NCBI RefSeq assembly: GCF_001897285.1
Contig: NZ_MKSM01000126.1
Location: 1 to 59,469, forward strand
Direction of reading: 5' to 3'
DNA length: 59,469 bases
Origin: Nitrobacter sp. 62-23
Lineage (GTDB): Bacteria > Pseudomonadota > Alphaproteobacteria > Rhizobiales > Xanthobacteraceae
The translations under genes were made by a program, and so were the position numbers. The notes beneath the pieces are model-generated. The model was not told the DNA's origin. It searched no databases and saw nothing but the letters and a program-made list of their open reading frames with translations. How positions within the stretch are numbered: the first letter of the stretch is position 1; the number at the start of each line of letters is the position of its first letter. Positions 53,601 through 59,469 of this stretch are shown in pieces.

Positions 53601-54157
53601 CCGTGGCGCTGCAACTCGACATAGAGCCGGTCGCCGAAAATCCCGGCAAGGTGATCGCAACGCGCAGCCGCAAGGGCGGGATGATCGGCATTGAGCGCCA
53701 GAGCCACCGGCCCATCGGGGCCGCCGGTCAAGGCTATCAACCCTTCGCTTTCGTCCCGAAGCCACTCCACCCTGATGTGGGGGATCTGATGCTCCGAGGT
53801 TTCGAGGAACGCCCGGGAATTCAACCGCATCAGGTTCCGATAACCAGCCTCGCGCGTTGCCAGCAGCACAATCCGGGCAAAGGGGAGCGCGTTGCGCGCC
53901 GAAAGGTCCTGATCGCCGAACTCGACCGCGAGTTCACACCCGACGATCGGCTGGATCCCGTAACCCGCAACCTTATCGGAAAATTCCAGCGCACCGAACA
54001 TATTGTCGGTGTCGGTGAGCGCCAGCGCAGGCTGATGGTCGGCCTTGGCCAGTTCGGCCAGCTTCTGGATCTTGATCGAGCCCTTCAGCAGCGAATAGGC
54101 CGAATGGACGTGCAGGTGGACGAAACCGGCGTTGGCGGCAGCGGACTTCTGGATCAT
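50651..54157 (-). CDS. dnaE: DNA polymerase III alpha subunit
   Basis: Replicative polymerase, 1168 aa. The N-terminal PHP domain shows FVHLHVHSAYSLLKGS (12-27). The catalytic palm carries PGRGSGAGSLVAYAL and the Asp motif VSMPDFDIDFCQERRGEV (about 411-428). The fingers region includes RHASTHAAGIVIGDRPLSEL and the beta-clamp-binding and OB-fold parts follow (about 1000-1080). This is DnaE1, not the shorter error-prone DnaE2. It lies downstream of the SidA-like small gene and upstream of the caspase-fold gene. Confidence 0.97.
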   Translation of the reverse strand: MIQKSAAANAGFVHLHVHSAYSLLKGSIKIQKLAELAKADHQPALALTDTDNMFGALEFSDKVAGYGIQPIVGCELAVEFGDQDLSARNALPFARIVLLATREAGYRNLMRLNSRAFLETSEHQIPHIRVEWLRDESEGLIALTGGPDGPVALALNADHPALAAARCDHLAGIFGDRLYVELQRHGLDKERRVEGALIDLAYAKGLPLVATNEPYFATSEDYEAHDALLCIAGGRLVAETDRDQLTPDHRFKTRAEMAVLFADIPEALSSTIEIAQRCAFRPLTRKPILPHFTVGSAADMANANNDEAAELRRQAEEGLANRLAVHGVSQGTATEDYRARLVFELNVITRMHYAGYFLIVADFIKHAKSKGIPVGPGRGSGAGSLVAYALTITDLDPIRFGLLFERFLNPERVSMPDFDIDFCQERRGEVIDYVQKRYGRDQVAQIITFGTLQARGVLRDVGRVLQMPYGQVDKLTKLVPQNPAAPVTLAAAIASEPKLQAFRDEDPVVARAFDIAQRLEGLTRHASTHAAGIVIGDRPLSELVPMYRDPKSDMPVTQFNMKWVEPAGLVKFDFLGLKTLTVLDVAVKLLKQRDIDIDLATLPLDDAASYQMLTRGDVVGVFQVESQGMRRALVDMRPDRFEDIIALVALYRPGPMANIPTYCARKHGEEEPEYLHPMLEPILKETFGVIIYQEQVMQIAQVMAGYSLGDADLLRRAMGKKIRAEMEKQRAIFVAGSVKNGVPKGQAETIFELLAKFADYGFNKSHAAAYALVSYQTAYMKAHYPVEFLAASMTLDMSNTDKLSEFRAEAHRLGIKVEAPSINRSGATFEVSDGVICYALAALKGVGAQAVEQIVEVRKSGLFTSLADFAARVPPRAINKRVIESLAAAGAFDAIEPDRARVFAGAEAILAACQRSHEAAILGQNDMFGGMADAPAIMLPQVEPWLPADRLRREYEAVGFFLSGHPLDDYATALKRLRVQSWAEFSRAVKTGATAGKVAATVVSRMERRTKTGNKMGILGLSDPTGHFEAVLFSEGLAQFREVLEPGAAVLLQLGAELQGDEVRARILHAEPLDDAAAKTQKGLRIFLRDTRPLDSIVKRLQVPENDDPGGSAKVPAPRASGDGDVSLVMLLDLETEVEIKLPGRFRVSPQVAGAIKAVSGVVDVQAL

Positions 54158-54311
54158 GGGCGTTCATCGGGTGCAGGTGATATGCTGACGGCCTAAGCCG
54201 ACTCGCAGCGGATGGTGGTGACTTGCACCCGGCATGTCCATGCGAAACCCCGGCGCGAGCGTCGGGTATTCCGGCTTTTCCCAGAGCAGCCCGCGAAAGA
54301 CGGCCGTTCGC

Positions 54312-54413
54312 TCACGAGAGCTGCGGAATAAGTTGCGCCCAGACGGCGACCATTCCGACAAACAGCACGATCGAGGCCAGCGCCGCCGCCTCCTCCACGA
54401 AGATTTTCAGCAT
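54312..54413 (-). CDS. 33-residue membrane protein, SidA-like candidate
   Basis: Tiny protein MLKIFVEEAAALASIVLFVG plus 13 residues ending AQLIPQLS. It has one transmembrane helix (about 9-27) and a short acidic N-terminal part. The ATG at 54413 has an AGAGGG ribosome-binding site about five bases upstream, better than most genes here. A 7-of-8 LexA box lies 38-52 bp upstream. By memory, Caulobacter SidA, an SOS-induced 29-residue inner-membrane inhibitor of division (acting on FtsW/FtsN), is encoded beside dnaE. Size, topology, promoter and position agree, but I cannot verify sequence homology. Confidence 0.62.
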   Translation of the reverse strand: MLKIFVEEAAALASIVLFVGMVAVWAQLIPQLS

Positions 54414-54450
54414 AATGCCCTCTTCCGAATGAAAACATAACAAGAACATT

Positions 54451-54465
54451 GTTTCTGTTTTGTTC
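54451..54465 (-). promoter_or_regulatory. Near-perfect LexA box upstream of the SidA-like gene
   Basis: On the plus strand GTTT-CTGTTTT-GTTC, i.e. GAAC-N7-AAAC on the gene strand, matching seven of eight fixed consensus bases. A TTGACT -35-like hexamer lies just upstream (54470-54475), so a bound LexA would cover the promoter spacer. I see no convincing -10. Confidence 0.5.
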
Positions 54466-54542
54466 TCAAAGTCAAGGGGCAGCAGAGGGACACCCCAGGT
54501 AATGTCCCCCGTGGTTAATGGCATGACGGAGATAGTCTAGAT

Positions 54543-54773
54543 TTAATTCTGAGTCTGATTCCGACCCTGCAGAATATGTTGTTCCGCGATCGCCAAGTCC
54601 TGCCGAAACCTGGCAATGGCTTGAAGGTTGACCTCGAACACGATTGACTCTGCTTCCTCGGTATCCTGGTCCAGCATCAACAACCTTATACCGGCCCGGC
54701 CATCCGGGCGAACCAGCGTCTCCGACTCAATCACCACCACGGTCCGACGATCGCGTTTTTTTTGTTCGCTCAT
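54543..54773 (-). CDS. Conserved-looking hypothetical protein, 76 aa
   Basis: I do not recognise this protein. It is soluble, charged and of mixed alpha/beta character: MSEQKKRDRRTVVVIESE, then RAGIRLLMLDQDTEEAESIV and a helical tail AIARFRQDLAIAEQHILQGR. The ATG at 54773 has GGGGAAG about three bases upstream. Codons 4-6 contain an eight-A run that could slip. It lies upstream of, and on the same strand as, the SidA-like gene (129 bp away) and downstream of pyrF. Its codon use looks similar to its neighbours. Confidence 0.5.
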   Translation of the reverse strand: MSEQKKRDRRTVVVIESETLVRPDGRAGIRLLMLDQDTEEAESIVFEVNLQAIARFRQDLAIAEQHILQGRNQTQN

Positions 54774-54888
54774 TGCTTCCCCAAGTGCCTGACTGGCCAC
54801 CATCTTACTTCATCTGAACCAGAAAATAGCTTTTATTTTTGGGCAGCCAGACCGCCATTTGCTTGGATCGGTTGACGCGCGGAAGACC

Positions 54889-55605
54889 TCATTGCGGGCC
54901 CAGCGCGTCTGCCATCTCCCGGATGATAGCGCGGGCGGCGGCTTTCGGATCCGGCGCCGCGTAAATGGGTCTGCCCAACACCAGATAATCGGCTCCCGCA
55001 CGGATGGCTTCAAACGGCGTCGCCACGCGCTTCTGATCGTGCCGGTCGCCGCCGCTAGGACGGATGCCGGGTGAAACGACCATCAGCTTGTTGCGCGTAT
55101 GCTTGCGAAGCTCGGCGGCTTCGAGCGCGGACGCGATGACGCCGTCGACCCCGACCTCAAGCGCCTTCTTCGCCCGGGCGATGACGAGGTCCTCGACATT
55201 GCATTCGAAACCCATCTCCTTGATGTCGTCGGCATCCATGCTCGTCAATATGGTAACGCCGAAGATTTTCATGTTGGCGTTGCCGCGGCCGGCGACCGCA
55301 GCTTTCATGATGCTCGCAACGCCGTGCACGGTCAGGAAGGTGATATTCAATTCGGCGGCTTGCGCAACCGCGCGCTGAACGGTCTCCCCGATGTCGTAAT
55401 ATTTGTAATCGAGGAATACCCGCTTGCCCTGCGCGATCAGTTCCCTGGCGAACTCGTTTCCGCCGACAAGCTGCAGGCCCAAACCGATCTTGTAAAAAGA
55501 CACCTCGTCGCCCAGATCGCGAACGAGCTTCTTCGCGTCCTCGACATTCCAATAATCGAGAGCGACGATCAGCTTCTCGCGGGCGAGGTCGTGGAGGTCT
55601 GTCAT
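54889..55605 (-). CDS. pyrF: Orotidine 5'-phosphate decarboxylase
   Basis: Last step of UMP synthesis, 238 aa TIM barrel. Catalytic residues lie in [20 protein letters not shown] (the D-K-x-x-D array). [17 protein letters not shown] is the N-terminal substrate loop. [20 protein letters not shown] and [20 protein letters not shown] bind phosphate. I chose ATG 55605 ([12 protein letters not shown]) over 55629. The 256 bp upstream, up to the divergent DUF3551 gene, contain no other gene I can support. Confidence 0.96.
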   Translation of the reverse strand: MTDLHDLAREKLIVALDYWNVEDAKKLVRDLGDEVSFYKIGLGLQLVGGNEFARELIAQGKRVFLDYKYYDIGETVQRAVAQAAELNITFLTVHGVASIMKAAVAGRGNANMKIFGVTILTSMDADDIKEMGFECNVEDLVIARAKKALEVGVDGVIASALEAAELRKHTRNKLMVVSPGIRPSGGDRHDQKRVATPFEAIRAGADYLVLGRPIYAAPDPKAAARAIIREMADALGPQ

Positions 55606-55861
55606 GCCTGGCGCCGGGCCGCTTGCCATCGGGATTTACAGAAGATTACGAAGGTCGACGTCGGCACCGAACGTTCAGGATCAATGCCAAGCCTTGGACC
55701 AGAGCCTGTTTTCCTACACGAAGCTGGTCCACGCAAGAGACATATCGCGACAGAGAGACGCCAATAATGATAATGCCGGGACAGCTTTTTCAACGATCCG
55801 TCAGGGTCCGAAAGCTCGCTGAAGGCATTGTCATGACCATCCATCGCCGGGATTTCAATCA

Positions 55862-56116
55862 ATGCGCACAGCGTTCCTGATCGCTTCCGCCATCATCTGC
55901 TCCTGCGCGAGCGCCCACGCACAGGCCTGGGACAGCCGCTTTCCGGTGTGCATGGTGATTTACGGGCCGTTCGCATACAACGACTGCAGGTATATGACCC
56001 TCGAGCAATGCAGGGCGCTGGCGTCAGGACGCCCCGCCCAATGCCTGGAGAATCCGTTTTTCGCCGGCCCAAAAGATGGCTCGAACCACCCGCCGCGCCG
56101 ACGGCATGGCCGTTGA
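55862..56116 (+). CDS. Secreted Cys-rich DUF3551 protein
   Basis: Small exported protein, 84 aa. A signal peptide (MRTAFLIASAIICSCASAHA, cleaved before QAW) precedes a short domain with Cys in FPVCMVIYGPFAYNDCRYMT and LEQCRALASGRPAQCLENPF, the DUF3551 pattern common as paralogues in Bradyrhizobium relatives. Function unknown. The tail is His/Arg/Pro-rich. It is convergent with lolD, with 42 bp between the stops. Confidence 0.75.
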   Translation: MRTAFLIASAIICSCASAHAQAWDSRFPVCMVIYGPFAYNDCRYMTLEQCRALASGRPAQCLENPFFAGPKDGSNHPPRRRHGR

Positions 56117-56158
56117 GCGGACAAGCCAGGCACGGCCCACCGAGTGGCGCCGCCCACT

Positions 56159-56854
56159 TCAGTCCAGTTCGACGACCTGACCGTTCTCAAGCGAGACCCG
56201 CCGGTCCATCCGGTCCGCAAGCTCCATGTTGTGCGTCGCGATCAGCATCGCCACGCGCGTGGCTTTCACAAGCTGCATCAGCGCATTGAAAACATGATCC
56301 GCGGTGTGTGGATCCAGATTGCCGGTGGGTTCATCCGCCAACAGCACACGCGGCGCATTGGCGACCGCTCGCGCGATCGCGACCCGCTGCTGCTCGCCAC
56401 CGGACAACTCCGCCGGCCGATGGGTGACGCGATCGTCGAGACCGAGATAGGCGAGAATTTCGCGCGCGCGCTTGACCGTCTCCGAGCGTTTGAGGCCGCG
56501 GATCATCTGCGGCAGCATGACGTTTTCGAGCGCCGTGAATTCCGGAAGAAGACGGTGCGACTGATAGACAAACCCGATATCGGTGCGCCGTATCTGCGTA
56601 CGCTCTGCATCGGAGAGACCCGACGTCGCGGTTTCTCCGATATAAACCTCCCCCGCATCCGGGCTCTCAAGCAGCCCGGCGATGTGAAGCAAGGTCGATT
56701 TGCCGGATCCCGAGGGCGCCACCAGCGCAACAGACTGGCCCGCCCATAAAGCGAGCTTCGCGCCGTCCAGAATGGTGAGCCTGGCTTCGCCTTGCACGTA
56801 TTGCCGCTTGATATCGTGCAGATAAACGACCGGTATCTCCTTTTCCCCCTCCAT
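56159..56854 (-). CDS. lolD: Lipoprotein-releasing ABC transporter ATP-binding protein LolD
   Basis: ATPase of LolCDE, which extracts outer-membrane lipoproteins from the inner membrane for LolA; 231 aa. Walker A is [11 protein letters not shown] (46-56). The signature is [17 protein letters not shown] and Walker B is [13 protein letters not shown]. The H-loop is IATHNMEL. The gene follows lolC by 9 bp on the same strand. It is of the MacB/FtsE subfamily; position beside lolC decides for LolD. Confidence 0.95.
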   Translation of the reverse strand: MEGEKEIPVVYLHDIKRQYVQGEARLTILDGAKLALWAGQSVALVAPSGSGKSTLLHIAGLLESPDAGEVYIGETATSGLSDAERTQIRRTDIGFVYQSHRLLPEFTALENVMLPQMIRGLKRSETVKRAREILAYLGLDDRVTHRPAELSGGEQQRVAIARAVANAPRVLLADEPTGNLDPHTADHVFNALMQLVKATRVAMLIATHNMELADRMDRRVSLENGQVVELD

Positions 56855-56863
56855 GTCCGCCGC

Positions 56864-58144
56864 TCACTCGTACCGCAGCGCTTCGACGGGATCGAGACGC
56901 GCGGCGCGCCACGACGGGTAAAGGGTCGCGAGAAACGACAGCGTCAATGCCATGATCACAACAGCGCTGGTCTCGCGAAAATCGATTTCGGCCGGCAATT
57001 TGGACAGAAAATAAAGCTCCGGCGAGAACAGCTCCGTGCTTGTGAGCCATGACAGGAATTCCCGGATCGATTCGATGTTGAGACAGATCACCAGCCCGAC
57101 GACAAAGCCGGTGAGCGTGCCGACGACGCCGATCGCCGCGCCGGTAATCAGGAAAATACGCATGATCGATCCTTGCGACGCGCCCATGGTGCGCAGGATC
57201 GCGATATCGCTGCCCTTGTCCTTGACCAGCATGATCAGGCCGGAAACGATATTCAGCGCGGCGACGAGGACGATCAGCGTCAGGATCAGAAACATCACGT
57301 TGCGCTCGACCTGGAGCGCGTTGAAAAACGTCGAATTGCGTTGTCGCCAGTCGACCAGAAACACCGGCCGGCCTGCGGCCTCCGTCACCGACTTGCGGAA
57401 TTCATCGATCTTGTCCGGGTTGTCGGTATAGACCTCGATCGCGGTGACGTCGTTGGCGCGATTGAAATAGGCCTGCGCCTCGGCGAGCGGCATGAACACG
57501 AAGGTGGAATCGTATTCGGACATCCCGATCTCGAAAACCGCCGCGATCTTGTACGGCTTGATGCGCGGCGTCGTGCCCATCGGAGTCACCGCCCCGCGTG
57601 GCGCCACCAGCGTGACGCTGTCGCCTGCGTGCAGCGAGAGCTGATCGGCAAGACGCCGCCCGATGGCGACCCCCTGCCCTTCGTCGAAGCCCTCGAGCGT
57701 GCCCTGCTTGATGTTCTTGGCGATGGAGGTGAGGTTGTTGAGGTCGTTCGCCCTGATGCCCCGGACGAAAACGCCGGCGGCGTTGAACGGCGACGACGCA
57801 AGCGCCTGACCGTCGACGACGGGCGCGGCAAGCCGAATTCCGGGCGCCTGACTGATGCGGTCGGCGACGTCCTTCCAGTCAGTGAGCGGCGACTCCAGCG
57901 GTTGGACCAGCAGGTGCCCGTTGAGACCGAGGATCTTGCTGAGCAGTTCCGTGCGGAAGCCGTTCATGACCGCCATCACGATGATCAGCGTGGCGACGCC
58001 GAGCATGATGCCAAGGAAAGAGAAGCCGGCAATGACCGAGATGAAGCCTTCCTTCCGCCGCGCCCGCAGATAGCGTCCGGACAGCATCCACTCGAAAGCG
58101 GCAAACGGCTTGGTCCGGAGCGGCTGGGTCATGGTCTCATCCAT
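56864..58144 (-). CDS. lolC: Lipoprotein-releasing ABC transporter permease LolC/LolE
   Basis: Inner-membrane permease of the Lol system, 426 aa. It has the typical topology: one helix (about 38-60, SVIAGFSFLGIMLGVATLII), a periplasmic domain (about 65-280) and three C-terminal helices (NVMFLILTLIVLVAALNIVS; ending with the FtsX-like YPSWRAARLDPVEALRYE). A single merged LolC/E-type permease (LolF-like) is usual in alphaproteobacteria. The start is ATG 58144 or 58132. It lies 73 bp downstream of proS. Confidence 0.94.
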   Translation of the reverse strand: MDETMTQPLRTKPFAAFEWMLSGRYLRARRKEGFISVIAGFSFLGIMLGVATLIIVMAVMNGFRTELLSKILGLNGHLLVQPLESPLTDWKDVADRISQAPGIRLAAPVVDGQALASSPFNAAGVFVRGIRANDLNNLTSIAKNIKQGTLEGFDEGQGVAIGRRLADQLSLHAGDSVTLVAPRGAVTPMGTTPRIKPYKIAAVFEIGMSEYDSTFVFMPLAEAQAYFNRANDVTAIEVYTDNPDKIDEFRKSVTEAAGRPVFLVDWRQRNSTFFNALQVERNVMFLILTLIVLVAALNIVSGLIMLVKDKGSDIAILRTMGASQGSIMRIFLITGAAIGVVGTLTGFVVGLVICLNIESIREFLSWLTSTELFSPELYFLSKLPAEIDFRETSAVVIMALTLSFLATLYPSWRAARLDPVEALRYE

Positions 58145-58217
58145 TATTTGATAATCCCATGATTCGCGGCCAATTGTGGCCGGAATGGCATTGAACGTCG
58201 CGCGCGGTGGATAATCG

Positions 58218-59469
58218 CTACGCTGTCAACCGCGCAACGGCATCCTCCAGCGCGACATTCTCACGTGTGCCGTCTGCGCGCCGCTTGATCTCGACCTTGC
58301 CCTCGGCGAGCCCCTTGGGTCCAACCATCACCTGCCAGGGAACACCGATCAGGTCGGCGGTCGCGAACTTCGCGCCTGCCCGCTGGTCGGTGTCGTCGTA
58401 AAGCACGTCGAACCCTTTGGCCGTAAGCTCGCGGTACAGCCGCTCGCACGCGGCGTCCGTATCGCTGGCGCCCTGTTTCAGATTGAGGATCGCAACCGTG
58501 AACGGCGCCACCGCGTCCGGCCACTTGATGCCGGCCTCGTCGTGACAGGCTTCGATGATCGCACCGACCAGGCGGGAGACTCCCACGCCGTAGGAGCCGC
58601 CATGGATCGGCTGCTCGACGCCGTCGGGTCCCGCCACCAATGCCTTCATCGATTCGGAATATTTGGTGCCGAAATAAAAGATCTGGCCGACCTCGATGCC
58701 GCGGGTATGGATGCGCTTCGCCTCCGGAACCTCGCGCTCGTAGCGCGCTGCGTCGTGCACGTCCTCGGTGGCGGCATAGGCCGTGGTCCACTGCTTGACG
58801 ATGGGCGTCAGATCGCCGTCGTAGTCCACTTCGGTGCCGGGCACCGGAAGATCGAGGACATCCTTGTCGATATAGACGCCGGACTCTCCGGTCTCGGCGA
58901 GAACGATGAATTCATGGCTGAGGTCGCCGCCGATCGGGCCGGTCTCCGCGCGCATCGGGATCGCCTTCAGCCCCATCCGGGCGAAGGTGCGCAAGTACGC
59001 GACGAACATCCGGTTATAAGAGCGCCGCGCGCCGGCCTCGTCGAGATCAAACGAATAGGCATCCTTCATGAGAAATTCGCGGCCGCGCATGACGCCGAAG
59101 CGGGGGCGCTGCTCGTCGCGGAATTTCCACTGGATATGATAGAGATTGAGCGGCAGGTTTTTATAGGACCGCACGTAGCTGCGGAAAATCTCCGTGATCA
59201 TCTCCTCGTTGGTCGGCCCGTACAGCAACTCGCGTTTGTGGCGGTCCTGAATCCGCAGCATCTCCGGCCCATAGGCGTCGTAACGCCCGCTCTCGCGCCA
59301 GAGGTCGGCGAGTTGCAGCGTCGGCATCAGCACCTCGATCGCGCCGGCGCGATTCTGCTCCTCGCGCACGATCGCCTCGATCTTCTTGAGCACGCGAAGA
59401 CCCAGCGGCAGCCAGGCATAAATGCCGGCCGCCTCCTGGCGTATCATGCCCGCCCGCAGCATCAGCCGG
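58218..59469 (-). CDS. proS: Prolyl-tRNA synthetase (5' end outside window)
   Basis: Class II synthetase charging tRNA-Pro, at least 417 aa visible, open to the right edge. Signatures are [20 protein letters not shown] (motif 1 region), [20 protein letters not shown] (motif 2) and [19 protein letters not shown] (motif 3). The C-terminal anticodon domain shows [15 protein letters not shown]. There is no internal editing insertion, so this is the short alphaproteobacterial type of about 440 aa. Roughly 25 N-terminal residues are missing. lolC follows after 73 bp. Confidence 0.96.
   Translation of the reverse strand, partial: RLMLRAGMIRQEAAGIYAWLPLGLRVLKKIEAIVREEQNRAGAIEVLMPTLQLADLWRESGRYDAYGPEMLRIQDRHKRELLYGPTNEEMITEIFRSYVRSYKNLPLNLYHIQWKFRDEQRPRFGVMRGREFLMKDAYSFDLDEAGARRSYNRMFVAYLRTFARMGLKAIPMRAETGPIGGDLSHEFIVLAETGESGVYIDKDVLDLPVPGTEVDYDGDLTPIVKQWTTAYAATEDVHDAARYEREVPEAKRIHTRGIEVGQIFYFGTKYSESMKALVAGPDGVEQPIHGGSYGVGVSRLVGAIIEACHDEAGIKWPDAVAPFTVAILNLKQGASDTDAACERLYRELTAKGFDVLYDDTDQRAGAKFATADLIGVPWQVMVGPKGLAEGKVEIKRRADGTRENVALEDAVARLTA

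Noticed and set aside
54158-54311. GGGTGCAGGT / ACTTGCACCC as a terminator or regulatory hairpin before dnaE
   Set aside because: The arms are about 40 bp apart with a mismatch and no T-run; too weak to annotate.
58167-58182. CGGCCA-ATTG-TGGCCG hairpin between proS and lolC as a terminator
   Set aside because: Only a six-base stem and no T-run on the minus strand.

Overview
This GC-rich window (roughly 63% GC by eye) comes from an alphaproteobacterium of the order Hyphomicrobiales, most likely the Bradyrhizobium/Nitrobacter/Rhodopseudomonas group (Nitrobacteraceae). The grounds are a pyruvate dehydrogenase E1-beta with its own lipoyl domain, the chromosomal order ppiD-trpD-trpC-moaC-moeA-lexA and frr-uppS-cdsA-dxr-rseP-bamA-lpxD-fabZ-lpxA-lpxI-lpxB, direct-repeat GAAC-N7-GAAC SOS boxes, a DUF3551 protein, and several palindromic dispersed repeats of kinds I associate with this family. 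It is core chromosome. I see no rRNA, tRNA, CRISPR array, insertion sequence, prophage or integron.

Layout. 1-4135 (minus): the pdhA-pdhB-pdhC operon (pdhC cut by the window edge) and ftsB. 4196-7662: an accessory patch with an FMN reductase, an ICMT-like membrane methyltransferase and two alpha/beta-hydrolase-like proteins. 7760-9043: enolase. 9283-12319: queF and two convergent MFS transporters, the second overlapping kdsA. 12316-16338 (minus): kdsA, pyrG, secG, tpiA. 16596-23868 (plus): ppiD, trpD, trpC, moaC, then moeA and lexA, with a convergent SPW-repeat gene. 23880-28017 (minus): comEC, which is frameshifted near its 3' end, and glnS. 28179-32366 (plus): gltX, gltA and a cytosine-deaminase-like amidohydrolase. 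32375-47717 (minus): a long translation and envelope block, rpsB-tsf, pyrH-frr-uppS-cdsA-dxr, rseP-bamA and lpxD-fabZ-lpxA-lpxI-lpxB. 48031-58144 (mostly minus): a caspase-fold protein, dnaE, a tiny membrane protein, a 76-residue unknown, pyrF, a DUF3551 protein (plus strand) and lolD-lolC. 58218 to the end: proS, cut by the window edge.

How the genes work together. The envelope block links undecaprenyl-diphosphate synthesis (dxr, uppS), phospholipid head-group activation (cdsA), lipid A synthesis (lpxA/D/I/B, fabZ, with kdsA for Kdo), outer-membrane protein insertion (bamA, ppiD), lipoprotein release (lolCD) and envelope proteolysis (rseP). It sits with translation genes (rpsB, tsf, frr, glnS, gltX, proS) and pyrimidine/CTP synthesis (pyrF, pyrH, pyrG).

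The most interesting signal is a possible local SOS set. The lexA promoter region carries clustered LexA half-sites. A perfect GAAC-N7-GAAC box lies in the putative promoter of a secreted caspase-fold protein in which both catalytic residues are replaced (His to Tyr109, Cys to Ala161). A 7-of-8 box lies upstream of a 33-residue membrane protein next to dnaE that resembles, in size, topology and position, the SOS-induced division inhibitor SidA of Caulobacter. Lesser points are the comEC frameshift, a hydrolase-fold membrane protein with Cys in place of the nucleophilic Ser, and at least six palindromic repeat elements in intergenic gaps. Assignments rest on motif recognition and memory of the families; no database search was run.
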